Program-made: the position numbers and the translations under genes | Notes under the pieces: model-generated | The model's input: the letters and a program-made list of their open reading frames with translations, nothing else | What the model was told of the DNA's origin: nothing | Database searches by the model: none | DNA from: Hydrogenophaga sp. | Lineage (GTDB): Bacteria; Pseudomonadota; Gammaproteobacteria; Burkholderiales; Burkholderiaceae_C | NCBI GenBank assembly: GCA_020047875.1 | Contig: JAIFNE010000026.1 | Span: forward strand, 1-15,229 | Direction of reading: 5' to 3' | DNA length: 15,229 nucleotides | Shown here: in pieces, positions 1-7,708 of the stretch | Position numbering within the stretch: the first letter of the stretch is position 1 | Layout: each line of letters begins with the position of its first letter

Positions 1-32
1 TTCCCGTGTGAAAGTAGGTCATCGTCAGACTC
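1..32 (+). rRNA. rrf: 5S ribosomal RNA, 3' end (partial)
   Basis: The first bases match the 3' end of betaproteobacterial 5S rRNA: the stretch reading TTCCCGTGTGAAAGTAGGTC followed by ATCGTCAGAC is the conserved helix IV/helix I end of that molecule. The 5' three quarters lie outside the window. The exact 3' end is estimated, within about 3 nt, from the family pattern. An intrinsic terminator begins 14 nt downstream, as expected for the last gene of an rRNA operon. No promoter or other rRNA is visible because the window starts inside the gene. Confidence 0.9.
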
Positions 33-46
33 TTACAGCCAGCATC

Positions 47-86
47 AGCCTCGCTCGATTAACCCCGAGCGAGGCTTTTGTGTTTG
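47..86 (+). terminator. Intrinsic terminator of the rRNA operon
   Basis: AGCCTCGCTCG (47-57) pairs perfectly with CGAGCGAGGCT (66-76), giving an 11-bp stem with an 8-nt loop. It is followed by TTTGTGTTTG. The position directly behind the 5S end, together with the strong GC-rich stem and T-rich tail, makes this a Rho-independent terminator. Confidence 0.93.
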
Positions 87-89
87 TGG

Positions 90-336
90 ATGCCCTCCCA
101 CTTACAAACACCCTCACGCGACTCAGCACGAACCGTGAGGTATGCGGATTGCGCCGATGTCATCCAGCATCGATGCGGAGATTCGCAGACACACAGCACC
201 TTTGCCCGTGCGGTAAAGCCCAAAACCTTGGCTCTAGTGACGGTAGAACACGCTGACTCTTGCGGTGAGCGCTGATCTCTATCAGTGCGTTTACTCCCAC
301 GCTTTTCAATAATGCTTGAGAAATAGGAGGCATCGA
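90..336. other. Intergenic leader region before the DUF1840 gene
   Basis: No convincing gene lies between the rRNA terminator and the DUF1840 start. Short ORFs here have no recognisable family. The one structure seen is a small hairpin: GCGCTGAT (269-276), loop CTCT, ATCAGTGC (281-288), eight pairs including one G-U wobble, about 50 nt upstream of the start codon. It could be an operator half-site pair or an mRNA leader stem. I cannot point to a convincing -35/-10 pair. Confidence 0.4.
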
Positions 337-663
337 ATGACTCTGTTCCGATTCAAGTCCCGTGAAACGGGTGACCTCATCATGCTGGAGCCGCATGGCA
401 AGCGAATTCTCGAGATCATCGGCAAGAACCCGAGCGCGGCGGGTGTGATTTTGCCGCAGCAGATGCCTGCAGCCGAGCAGGCGCTGCGCGATGCGGTGAT
501 GAAAGAGGAGGCCGATCAGCAGCGAATGCGCGAAGAGGCAAGAGCCAAGGGCGATCCATGTCCTGAGTTTGAGGCTGTCGGATTGCGGCTGCGCAGTGCA
601 CCTTTCATTGATATGCTGCAGCGCTGCGAGAAGGCAGGCGTTGAATTGGTCTGGGGCGTGTAA
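337..663 (+). CDS. DUF1840 domain-containing protein
   Basis: This encodes a 108-residue protein covering the whole DUF1840 family, a small cytoplasmic protein of unknown function common in Burkholderiales. The family signature is visible at the N-terminus: MTLFRFKSRETGDLIMLEP, then GKRILEIIGK and the GVILPQQMPAAEQAL segment (residues 37-50). A charged, probably helical middle (56-72) leads to a C-terminal half ending ELVWGV. The ATG at 337 is chosen over an in-frame TTG at 316 because AGGAGG (325-330) sits 6 nt upstream and family members begin with M-x-x-F/Y-x-F-K-S. The gene stands alone, after the rRNA operon and convergent with the transport cluster. Its function cannot be inferred from context. 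Confidence 0.9.
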   Translation: MTLFRFKSRETGDLIMLEPHGKRILEIIGKNPSAAGVILPQQMPAAEQALRDAVMKEEADQQRMREEARAKGDPCPEFEAVGLRLRSAPFIDMLQRCEKAGVELVWGV

Positions 664-924
664 GCGCCTTCACGTTCCGTCCGGCTGCGCTCTATCAACC
701 CGATTGGCCTTTCAGTCCGATTCGGCGAAATCGGCCGAGAGGTTGTAAATATGGCCGGCATTGCCCGTTAAACGGACTGGTGGCTGAGGCTGTCAACACG
801 GCGGGGCCAAATATCTTGCCGCCATTTACCCTGGCGGTGTCCTACAGGCATGGACGAGTAGCCATGAAGCGCGGGCACCGCGCTGAACGGCTCCGGCCGA
901 GCGATGCTGCCAGGGCCGGACGGC
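664..924. other. Convergent intergenic region with several stem-loops
   Basis: This gene-free stretch lies between the ends of the DUF1840 gene (+) and the PaaK-like gene (-). It holds four perfect short inverted repeats: CCGATT/AATCGG (717-722/729-734), CCGCCA/TGGCGG (819-824/832-837, 7-nt loop), GCGCGG/CCGCGC (869-874/878-883, 3-nt loop) and TCCGGCC/GGCCGGA (892-898/914-920). The last two come immediately after the minus-strand stop codon and are the likely 3' stem-loops of the transport transcript. None is followed by a T-run on either strand, so classical intrinsic termination is not shown. No gene was recognised here. Confidence 0.5.
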
Positions 925-2178
925 CTATTGGTAGCTGCGCGAGTCCTCAATCACCTTACCGTCGTTGGGCAAACTGCCGGGGCTCACCAACTGCACCTGG
1001 GATCGCAGCTTGGTGACCTCGCGCACAACGGTTTCTATCTGCTCGCTCAACCCCTGGGTCAGTTCCATGACCTCGACCTGCAAGCACATCTGGTCGTTGG
1101 CCATCTCGCCAGTCACAACCAGGCGGGCCTTGTGCACCTGCGGAAAGCGTCGTGCCACCTCGGCCACTTGCGAAGGGTGGACAAACATTCCCTTTACCTT
1201 GGTGGTCTGGTCTGCGCGTCCCATCCAACCCTTGATGCGCGGCGCCGTGCGACCGGTGGGGCAGGTGCCAGGCAGAACCGCCGAAAGGTCGCCGGTACCG
1301 AAGCGAATCAGCGGGTAGTTTGGATTCAGCGTGGTGACCACCAACTCCCCCACCTCGCCAGCTGGGACTGGATCTCCCGTGCCGGGGCGCACAATCTCAA
1401 CGATGACACCCTCGTCCAGAACCAGCCCTTCGCGGGCTGCGGTTTCGTAAGCCACCAGACCGAGGTCGGCGGTAGCGTAAGTTTGAAACACCTGAACGCA
1501 GTGATCCCGAAACCATGTGGTGAGGCTGGGAGGACAGGCCTCGCCACCAACAGAGGCTTTGGCGATGCAGCCGATGTCGGCACCTGCCTCGGCAGCCTTT
1601 TCCAGCAAGATGCGCAAAAAGCTCGGCGTACCGGTATAGGCACTGGGACGCAGGTCGCGTATGGCCTCCAGCTGTTGCTCGGTCTGGCCGGTTCCCGCTG
1701 GGAAGACGGTGCAACCCAGCGCCAAAGCGCCGGCCTCAAGGATGAAGGCGCCCGGTGTCATGTGATAGCTGAAGCTGTTGTGCACCAGCTCACCGGCACG
1801 AAAGCCGGCCGCGAAAAGCGCACGTCCCGTGCGCCAGTAGTCGGCTCTGTTGCCCTCGGGCTCGTAGATCGGGCCGGGGCTGGCAAAGATACGCGACATG
1901 GTCCGGCCACGCACCAGTGCGGAAAACCCACCAAACACATCCGCTCCGGCCGCACGCGAAGCCCGTTGACGCTCAAGCAGCTCGACCTTTCGGGTCACTG
2001 GAAGCGCCGCCAACATGGAGCGGCTGACCACCGTGCTCGCGTCCACATCTTGCAGGATCTTGGCGAAGGCTTGACTGTGCGTCTGTGCGTGAGCGATCTG
2101 CCGTGGCAGCGCGGCCATCTGAGACGCCTCGCGCTCGGCAGGTGGTCGTACCTCCAGGTCGTCGAAGTAATCTGACAT
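925..2178 (-). CDS. PaaK-like adenylate-forming protein (phenylacetate-CoA ligase family)
   Basis: The 417-residue protein resembles the PaaK branch of ANL adenylate-forming enzymes, which activate carboxylates to acyl-AMP and then acyl-CoA. Visible landmarks are QTYATADLGLVAYE (232-245) at the place of the YGxSE motif, FGTGDLS (294-300) with the conserved TGD, the GRADQTTKVKGMFVHP hinge region (320-335), and LPNDGKVIEDSRSY at the C-terminus, where K408 fits the catalytic A10 lysine. The Ser/Thr/Gly-rich ATP loop is replaced by ASPGPIYEPEG (99-109), so activity is less certain than for true PaaK. The ATG at 2178 is preferred to an in-frame ATG at 2238 because family members start near MSDYFDDLE, although neither has a strong ribosome binding site. 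It is the last gene of the liv cluster, 147 nt after livF. The substrate is unknown. Confidence 0.82.
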   Translation of the reverse strand: MSDYFDDLEVRPPAEREASQMAALPRQIAHAQTHSQAFAKILQDVDASTVVSRSMLAALPVTRKVELLERQRASRAAGADVFGGFSALVRGRTMSRIFASPGPIYEPEGNRADYWRTGRALFAAGFRAGELVHNSFSYHMTPGAFILEAGALALGCTVFPAGTGQTEQQLEAIRDLRPSAYTGTPSFLRILLEKAAEAGADIGCIAKASVGGEACPPSLTTWFRDHCVQVFQTYATADLGLVAYETAAREGLVLDEGVIVEIVRPGTGDPVPAGEVGELVVTTLNPNYPLIRFGTGDLSAVLPGTCPTGRTAPRIKGWMGRADQTTKVKGMFVHPSQVAEVARRFPQVHKARLVVTGEMANDQMCLQVEVMELTQGLSEQIETVVREVTKLRSQVQLVSPGSLPNDGKVIEDSRSYQ

Positions 2179-2325
2179 GACTTGAACCGTTTGGGAATTG
2201 GGTGAGGGGAAGTTACCAAGCCGTCGGCAAACAGGCATCGCCGGACCGCCGGGCCACCAATCTGCGCGGGCAGTGCAGGAAAGAGCGCTAGGGGGCGGAA
2301 AGGAGAGATGCCAGAGGCTTCCTTG

Positions 2326-3147
2326 CTAGGCCAGCCAGCGCTTGCGGCGTTTGTAGCTCTTCACATCCTTGAAGGACTTGCGCTCGCCGCCGCCCATGCC
2401 GAGATAGAACTCCTTCACGTCCTCGTTGTTGCGCAGATCGGCGGCAGCGCCGTCCATCACCACACGCCCGCTTTCCATGATGTAGCCGTAGTCGGCGTAT
2501 TTCAGTGCCATGTTGGTGTTTTGCTCGGCCAGCAAAAAGGTGACCTTTTCTTTGGTGTTGAGGTCGCGCACGATGTTGAACACCTCCTCCACCAACTGTG
2601 GTGCCAGACCCATCGAGGGCTCATCAAGCAGCACGATGCTGGGGTTGGTCATGAGCGCGCGGCCGATTGCGCACATCTGCTGCTCTCCGCCGGAGGTGTA
2701 GGCAGCCTGCGAGGTACGCCGCGTCTTCAGGCGCGGAAAGTAGGAGTAAACCTTCTCCAGATTGCGCGCAATCTCGGCCTTGTCGGTGCGCGTGTAAGAA
2801 CCTGTCATCAGGTTCTCTTCAATGGTCAGGTGGGCGAAGCAATGGCGGCCCTCCATCACCTGCACCACACCACGGTTCACCAGATCGGCAGGCGAGAGAT
2901 TCTCAATGCGCTCGCCACGCAGCTCGATGCTGCCCTTGGTGACCTCACCGCGCTCGCCCTTGAGCAAATTGGAAATGGCGCGCAACGTGGTGGTCTTGCC
3001 CGCACCGTTGCCGCCCAGGATGGCAGCAATCTGACCGTCAGCCACGGTCAGCGAAACGCCCTTCAGCACCAAGATGACGTGGTTGTAAATGACCTCGATC
3101 CCATTGACGTTGAGAACGGGGACGGGCGATTGTGTTGGCGTGCTCAT
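2326..3147 (-). CDS. livF: HAAT-family ABC transporter ATP-binding protein LivF
   Basis: The 273-residue protein is the second ATPase of the branched-chain amino-acid type (HAAT) importer. It works in the cytoplasm on the LivHM pore. Walker A GGNGAGKTT is at 45-53, the Q-loop/LivF region VMEGRHCFAHLTIEENL at 97-113, signature TSGGEQQ at 151-157, Walker B IVLLDEP at 171-177, and the switch position in the AEQN segment (207-210), where LivF proteins lack the usual His. A basic tail (KSYKRRKRWLA) ends the protein and is longer than in typical LivF (about 235 aa). The ATG at 3147 is chosen because AAGGAAA lies about 8 nt upstream; an upstream GTG at 3168 lies inside a hairpin. It is separated from the binding-protein gene by 134 nt containing three stem-loops. 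Confidence 0.95.
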   Translation of the reverse strand: MSTPTQSPVPVLNVNGIEVIYNHVILVLKGVSLTVADGQIAAILGGNGAGKTTTLRAISNLLKGERGEVTKGSIELRGERIENLSPADLVNRGVVQVMEGRHCFAHLTIEENLMTGSYTRTDKAEIARNLEKVYSYFPRLKTRRTSQAAYTSGGEQQMCAIGRALMTNPSIVLLDEPSMGLAPQLVEEVFNIVRDLNTKEKVTFLLAEQNTNMALKYADYGYIMESGRVVMDGAAADLRNNEDVKEFYLGMGGGERKSFKDVKSYKRRKRWLA

Positions 3148-3165
3148 TGAAGTTTCCTTGCTGAC

Positions 3166-3272
3166 CATTCACAAGACACAGCAAGCTGGTCTTGTGAATG
3201 ACGGCTGGTTCACACCAGCCACCTTCCCCCGCTCAGGGAGACACCATCAACAGTCCCGCCAGGCGAGGCGGG
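3166..3272 (-). repeat. Three tandem stem-loops between the binding-protein gene and livF
   Basis: Three inverted repeats occupy the 134-nt spacer. The strongest is 12 bp and perfect: CATTCACAAGAC (3166-3177) with GTCTTGTGAATG (3189-3200). Its 11-nt loop can pair further (CAGC/GCTG). The second is GGCTGGT (3203-3209), loop TCAC, ACCAGCC (3214-3220), also perfect. The third is CCCGCC (3255-3260) with GGCGGG (3267-3272), 10 nt past the binding-protein stop codon. No U-run follows any of them in the transcribed direction. By analogy with malE-malF spacers in enteric bacteria, they may stabilise the upstream mRNA segment or partly terminate it, so that the binding protein is made in excess (inference). 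Confidence 0.75.
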
Positions 3273-3281
3273 CTTGTCTGA

Positions 3282-4616
3282 TCAAGACTGGCAGTCTGCT
3301 GCCGCGCGACGGGTCAGCCGCTTCTCAGCTGCGTATTTGTCGGCCGATGCCTTGACCAGCGGCTTGATGATTTGCTCGTCGGCCTGCAGCCAGTCGGAAG
3401 CCCAGACGAACTTCTTGCCGTCCCAGGTGTGCACGCGGGCCCATGCGGAGCCCATGTGATCCTGGCAGCTGGTCGAGACAGGGCGCATCACGCCCTTGAA
3501 GCCCAGCGCGTCGAGCTTGGCCTGGGTGAGGTTCAGGTTTTCATAGCCCCAGCGAGCCTGCTCGCCGGTCATGACCTTGCCCTTGCCAAAGCGCTCTTGA
3601 GCTGCGCGCACGCCCTCGGTCGCCAGCATGGCGCCCACCACACCGCGCATGTACAACACCGATCCCACCTCTTCCTTGGGGCCAGCGCCCGCGCCCTTGG
3701 CGTGCACCTTCTCAAGGATTTCCTTCACCACCGCGGAGCCAGGCTCAGCACCGTGCTGCATCATCACCGCGCTATAACCCTTGGCGCCATCGGCCACGTC
3801 TTTCAGATCGGGCTCAGCGCCCGACCACCAGGTGCCGACCATTTTTTCACGCGGGAAGCCAGTGGCCACCGCTTCCTTGATGGCCGTGCCGGTCATCACG
3901 CCCCAGGTTTGCAGGACCACCCAGTCCGGGCGCTCGCGGCGCACCTGCAGCCAGATCGCCTTCTGTTCCACGCCTGGTGCCGGAATCGGCAGCAGCTGCA
4001 ACGTGAAGCCATGCATGGCAGCGCGCTCTTGCAGGATGGGCAGCAGCTCCTTGCCGAACGGGCTGTCGTGGTAACCGACCGCAATCTTCTTGCCTTTGAG
4101 CTTGTCCCACCCGCCTTCCTTGTTGGCGATGTGCTGAATGGCCACGTCGCCAGCCACCCAGTAGTGACCAATGAGCGGGAAGTTCCACTTGAACACGCCG
4201 CCATCGGCCGAGTCACTGCGACCGTAGCCCGAGGTGATCATCGGAATCTTGTCGTTCGGGATCTTCTCGGTCAGCGCGAAGGTGATGCCGGTGGACAGCG
4301 GCTGGAACACCGTGGCCCCGCCGTGCTTGCCCTTCAGGCGTTCATAGCACTCCACGCCGCGGTCGGTGGCGTAGGCGGTTTCGCACTCTTCCACCAGCGT
4401 CTTGACGCCGTTGATGCCGCCGCGCGCATTCACCAGCGCCATGTAGTCGTTGTGGCCGTTCGCCCAAGGCGTGGCGTTGGGCGCCACCGGACCGGTGCGC
4501 CCGGACAGCACCGGGAAGAACTGCACGTTCTGTGCCGCGACGGGGGCCGCGATCAGGGCCGATGACAGCCCAATGCAGGCGGCCGACAGGGCCAAAGCAA
4601 GGTTGCGTAATTTCAT
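3282..4616 (-). CDS. ABC transporter periplasmic substrate-binding protein (Leu/Ile/Val-binding type, Peripla_BP_6)
   Basis: The 444-residue precursor captures the substrate in the periplasm and delivers it to LivHM. A Sec signal peptide is clear: MKLRN, hydrophobic core LALALSAACIGLSSALIAA, and a likely cut after AAPVAAQ near residue 29. The mature part reads VQFFPVLSGRTGPVAPNATP, typical of family I binding folds. GGINGVKTLVEECETAY (66-82), ITSGYGRSDSADGGVFKWNF (127-146) and KKIAVGYHDSPFGKE (176-190) follow the LivJ-like two-lobe layout. The ATG at 4616 is chosen over the upstream in-frame ATG at 4646 because AGGAGAC lies about 8 nt ahead and the signal peptide starts there. It lies 119 nt after livM. 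The ligand is not evident; neighbouring CoA-ligase genes point to a carboxylic acid (inference). Confidence 0.93.
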   Translation of the reverse strand: MKLRNLALALSAACIGLSSALIAAPVAAQNVQFFPVLSGRTGPVAPNATPWANGHNDYMALVNARGGINGVKTLVEECETAYATDRGVECYERLKGKHGGATVFQPLSTGITFALTEKIPNDKIPMITSGYGRSDSADGGVFKWNFPLIGHYWVAGDVAIQHIANKEGGWDKLKGKKIAVGYHDSPFGKELLPILQERAAMHGFTLQLLPIPAPGVEQKAIWLQVRRERPDWVVLQTWGVMTGTAIKEAVATGFPREKMVGTWWSGAEPDLKDVADGAKGYSAVMMQHGAEPGSAVVKEILEKVHAKGAGAGPKEEVGSVLYMRGVVGAMLATEGVRAAQERFGKGKVMTGEQARWGYENLNLTQAKLDALGFKGVMRPVSTSCQDHMGSAWARVHTWDGKKFVWASDWLQADEQIIKPLVKASADKYAAEKRLTRRAAADCQS

Positions 4617-4735
4617 TTCGTTTGTCTCCTGGGTAAAAAACTTCACTCACACAAAAACCACGGCCTGTTAGTTCAACGCGTCTTCGCTCTGCGTGCATCG
4701 GTATTCACCCGGTACACGGCAGCGTGGTCCTGCGT

Positions 4736-5812
4736 TCAATGCGGAAACGGCCACAACCGCAACTTCTGTTTGCCCACACTCCAGAGCTTGGCCAGCCCGT
4801 GTGGCTCGACGATCAGGAACCAGACAATGAGCGCACCAAAGATCATCAACTCGGTGTGAGACACCGCTGCGGTGGAGATGTCGACGCCGACCAGGCCGCC
4901 AACAAAGGGCAGAAACTGGTTCAGGAAAATCGGCAGCACCACGATGAAAGCCGCGCCGAAGAAGCTGCCCATGATGGAGCCCATGCCGCCGATGATCACC
5001 ATGAACAGCAGCTGAAACGAGCGGTCGATGTTGAACGCGGCGGGCTCCCAGGAGCCCAGGTGAACGAACGCCCACAAACCGCCGGCCACGCCGATGATGA
5101 AAGAGCTGACCGCAAAAGCGGTGAGCTTGGCGTACATCGGGCGAATGCCGATCACGGCGGCGGCCACGTCCATGTCGCGAATGGCCATCCATTCGCGCCC
5201 GATGGCGGAGCGCACCAGGTTCTTCGCCAGCAGGGCGAACACCACCACGAACCCCAGACAGAACAGGTACTTTTCCACCGGTGTGTTGATCGTCCAACCC
5301 AACACGTTGAGGTTGGAAACCGCCACCGAACCCGAGGTGCTGTTGTTGGTGAACCAGCCAATGCGGCTGAAAGCCCAGTCGCAGAAAAACTGGGCGGCCA
5401 GCGTGGCCACCGCCAAGTAAAGGCCCTTGACCCGCAGGCTGGGAACGCCGAACACGATGCCGACCACCGTGGCAAAAAAGCCGCCGGAGAGCAGCGCCAC
5501 GATCAGTGGCATGCCGTCGATACGCACGTAGGTGTTGTAGGCCATGTAGGCGCCCACCGCCATGAAGGCGCCCGAACCCAGCGAGATCTGGCCGCAGTAA
5601 CCCACCAGAATGTTCACCCCAATGGCCGCCAGCGCCAGGATCAGGAACGGAATCAGGATGGCCCGAAACATGTACTCGTCAGCCAGCAACGGCACGCCAA
5701 TGAAGGCAAACGCGATCAGCGCGAGGATCAACCAGCGGTCTTGCGCGATGGCAAAGATCTGCTGATCAGCGCGGTAACTGGTCTTGAATTGGCCGTTTTC
5801 TCTGTAGAACAT
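4736..5812 (-). CDS. livM: HAAT-family ABC transporter permease LivM
   Basis: The 358-residue inner-membrane permease forms the translocation pore together with LivH. It has a charged N-terminus (about 25 aa), then hydrophobic segments near 27-45, 50-70, 80-95, 100-123, 130-145, 182-197, 230-250, 267-300 and 320-338. The LivM hallmark GYCGQISLGSGAFMAVGAY is at 71-89. The cytoplasmic EAA-type loop that docks on LivF/LivG is GREWMAIRDMDVAAAVIGI (205-223). GGLWAFVHLG and VIIGGMGSIMGSFFGA are also typical. Length fits the family. The start ATG has only a weak purine-rich stretch upstream (AGAGAAAG). A 168-nt spacer with repeat-like structure separates it from livH. Confidence 0.95.
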   Translation of the reverse strand: MFYRENGQFKTSYRADQQIFAIAQDRWLILALIAFAFIGVPLLADEYMFRAILIPFLILALAAIGVNILVGYCGQISLGSGAFMAVGAYMAYNTYVRIDGMPLIVALLSGGFFATVVGIVFGVPSLRVKGLYLAVATLAAQFFCDWAFSRIGWFTNNSTSGSVAVSNLNVLGWTINTPVEKYLFCLGFVVVFALLAKNLVRSAIGREWMAIRDMDVAAAVIGIRPMYAKLTAFAVSSFIIGVAGGLWAFVHLGSWEPAAFNIDRSFQLLFMVIIGGMGSIMGSFFGAAFIVVLPIFLNQFLPFVGGLVGVDISTAAVSHTELMIFGALIVWFLIVEPHGLAKLWSVGKQKLRLWPFPH

Positions 5813-5842
5813 GGGGTGCTTTCTCTATTCGTTCTCGTAGCT

Positions 5843-5976
5843 CGCCATCAAGCAAGCTGGCGGGAAATGTCTTGCTCAGGGCTCCCGTGGAACTGGCTAT
5901 GCCAAGCCACAGGGAGCGTTCCCTTCCCGCCGAAGGCGAGAGAGGGGGAAGACGCGAAGCGGCGCAGGGGGTGCTT
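5843..5976. repeat. Structured, repeat-like block in the livH-livM spacer
   Basis: The 168-nt spacer contains dense dyad symmetry. GCTCCCGTGG (5881-5890) pairs with CCAC-A-GGGAGC (5907-5917), 10 bp with one bulged A. Inside it TGGC (5894-5897) pairs with GCCA (5901-5904) around TAT. Next, CTTCC (5923-5927) pairs with GGAAG (5947-5951) around an inner CGCC-GAA-GGCG. Upstream, CGCCA (5843-5847) pairs with TGGCG (5858-5862). The block ends with GACGCGAAGCGGCGCAGGGG. Its texture resembles short dispersed palindromic elements of Comamonadaceae genomes (recalled, not searched). No ORF of note is present. Confidence 0.55.
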
Positions 5977-5980
5977 CATG

Positions 5981-6910
5981 TCAGACGCGGTCGATGATCT
6001 TTTCTCCAAACAGGCCTTGGGGGCGGAACAGCAAGAACACCAGCGCAAGCATGTAGGCGAACCAGATTTCGATGCCGCCGCCCACATACGGGCCCAGATA
6101 AATCTCGGACATTTTTTCGCCCACGCCGATGATCAGTCCGCCGATGATGGCGCCGGGCACCGAGGTGAGGCCGCCCAAAATGATCACCGGCAGCGCACGC
6201 AAAGCGACGGTGGTGAGCGAGAACTGAACGCCCAGCTTGGAGCCCCAGATCACGCCCGCCACCAGCGCGGTGAGGCCAGCGACAAACCAGACGATCACCC
6301 AGATGCGGTTGAGCGGAATGCCGATGGACTGCGCGGCCTGGTGGTCGTCGGCCACCGCGCGCAACGCGCGGCCGGTGCCAGTTTTCTGGAAAAACAGCGA
6401 GAGCACCGCCACCAGCAGCGCAGCGACGCAGGCGGCGTACACGTCTTCCAGGTTGACCAGCACACCGCCCTGGAACACGCCCTCGAACAGGAACACCGGC
6501 TCCTTGGGCATGCCCACATCAATCTGATAGATCGCGCTGCCAAACAGGGTCTGACCGAAGCCATCCAGAAAGTAGGTGATGCCCAGCGTGGCCATCAGCA
6601 GCGTGACGCCCTCCTGGTTCACCAGATGGCGCAGCACCAGCCGCTCGACCAACCAGGCAAAGATGTACATCAGCACAGCAGCCAGCGCGAAAGCCACCAC
6701 GTTGCCGAGCAGCTTGCTCTCAATACCCAGCCAACCGGGGATCCACTCTGAGAAACGGGCCATGGCCAACGCGGCAAACAGCACCATCGCGCCCTGGGCG
6801 AAGTTGAAAACGCCCGACGCCTTGTAGATCAGCACAAAGCCCAGCGCCACCAGGGAATACAGCATGCCGGCCATCAGGCCGCCAATGAGGGTTTCAAGAA
6901 AAAATGCCAT
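5981..6910 (-). CDS. livH: HAAT-family ABC transporter permease LivH
   Basis: The 309-residue inner-membrane permease is the partner of LivM. The N-terminal LivH signature is seen in GGLMAGMLYSLVALGFVLIY (10-29) and ASGVFNFAQGAMVLF (31-45). Further hydrophobic segments lie at about 67-87, 102-120, 156-174, 203-222, 238-263 and 281-295. The EAA loop contacting the ATPases is GTGRALRAVADDHQAAQSIG (178-197), and the protein ends RPQGLFGEKIIDRV, the usual LivH terminus. Length matches the family (about 290-310 aa). AGGAGA lies 6 nt before the ATG, and livG ends only 15 nt upstream, so the two are probably cotranscribed. Confidence 0.96.
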   Translation of the reverse strand: MAFFLETLIGGLMAGMLYSLVALGFVLIYKASGVFNFAQGAMVLFAALAMARFSEWIPGWLGIESKLLGNVVAFALAAVLMYIFAWLVERLVLRHLVNQEGVTLLMATLGITYFLDGFGQTLFGSAIYQIDVGMPKEPVFLFEGVFQGGVLVNLEDVYAACVAALLVAVLSLFFQKTGTGRALRAVADDHQAAQSIGIPLNRIWVIVWFVAGLTALVAGVIWGSKLGVQFSLTTVALRALPVIILGGLTSVPGAIIGGLIIGVGEKMSEIYLGPYVGGGIEIWFAYMLALVFLLFRPQGLFGEKIIDRV

Positions 6911-6925
6911 GTGGTTCTCCTGGCC

Positions 6926-7708
6926 TCAGTGGCTGGTACCGAGGTACGCGCTGATCACTTCTTCGTTGCTGCGCACCTCTTCGGGTGTGCCGTCACCGAT
7001 CTTCTTGCCGTAGTCGAGGACCACCACGCGGTCGGAGATGTCCATCACCACGCCCATGTCGTGCTCGATCAGCACGATGGTGGTGCCGAACTCATCGTTC
7101 ACGTCCAGGATGAAGCGGCTCATGTCCTGCTTCTCTTCCAGGTTCATGCCGGCCATGGGCTCGTCCAGCAGCAACACCTGAGGCTCCATGGCCAGCGCGC
7201 GACCGAGGTCAACCCGCTTTTGCAGCCCGTAGGGCAGCGTGCCCACGGCGGTTTTGCGAAAAGCCTGAATTTCGAGGAAGTCGATGATGTGCTCGACAAA
7301 CTCGCGGTGCTGCTCTTCTTCCTTTTGCGCCGGCCCGATGCGCAGCGCCTGCAGGAGCAAGTTGCTTTTGATGCGCAGGTTGCGCCCGGTCATGATGTTG
7401 TCGATCACGCTCATGCCCTTGAACAGCGCCAGGTTCTGAAACGTGCGACCGATCCCCATTTCGGCCACCTGGCGCGAGTTCATGTGGCTGAAGGTTTTGC
7501 CCTTGAAGGTGATGCTGCCCTCTTGCGGCGTGTAGACGCCGTTGATGCAGTTGAGCATCGAGCTTTTGCCGGCACCGTTGGGGCCGATGATGGCCCGCAC
7601 CTCGTGCTCGCGCACGTTGAAGGAAATGTCGGTCAGCGCGTTGACGCCGCCAAAGCGCAGACTGATGTTGTTGACGTCGAGAATGACGTCGCCAATCTTC
7701 TTTTTCAT
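6926..7708 (-). CDS. livG: HAAT-family ABC transporter ATP-binding protein LivG
   Basis: The 260-residue cytoplasmic ATPase pairs with LivF. Walker A GPNGAGKSS is at 42-50. IGRTFQNLALFKGMSVIDN (86-104) carries the Q-loop. LPYGLQKRVDLGRAL (158-172) stands in place of the canonical LSGGQ, as is usual for LivG. Walker B VLLLDEP is at 178-184, MAGMNLEE follows, and the switch His is H216 in LIEHDMG. The C-terminus KKIGDGTPEEVRSNEEVISAYLG is the LivG-specific extension. Its ATG overlaps the TGA of the preceding acyl-CoA ligase gene (ATGA), a layout that usually means translational coupling. That coupling would be lost for the frameshifted upstream gene described here. Confidence 0.96.
   Translation of the reverse strand: MKKKIGDVILDVNNISLRFGGVNALTDISFNVREHEVRAIIGPNGAGKSSMLNCINGVYTPQEGSITFKGKTFSHMNSRQVAEMGIGRTFQNLALFKGMSVIDNIMTGRNLRIKSNLLLQALRIGPAQKEEEQHREFVEHIIDFLEIQAFRKTAVGTLPYGLQKRVDLGRALAMEPQVLLLDEPMAGMNLEEKQDMSRFILDVNDEFGTTIVLIEHDMGVVMDISDRVVVLDYGKKIGDGTPEEVRSNEEVISAYLGTSH

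Noticed and set aside
221..250. TTGGCT...TAGAAC as a promoter for the DUF1840 gene
   Set aside because: The spacer is only 10 bp, far from the 16-18 bp needed.
904..2175. 423-codon plus-strand frame
   Set aside because: Antisense shadow of the PaaK-like gene, with no motif and no ribosome binding site.
3372..4565. 397-codon plus-strand frame
   Set aside because: Antisense shadow of the substrate-binding protein gene, rich in His and Arg, with no known family.
4724..6751. 675-codon open frame on the plus strand
   Set aside because: It lies antisense to livM and livH, both recognised beyond doubt. Its translation is His/Gln/Asp-rich with no family resemblance, as expected of antisense shadows in GC-rich genes.
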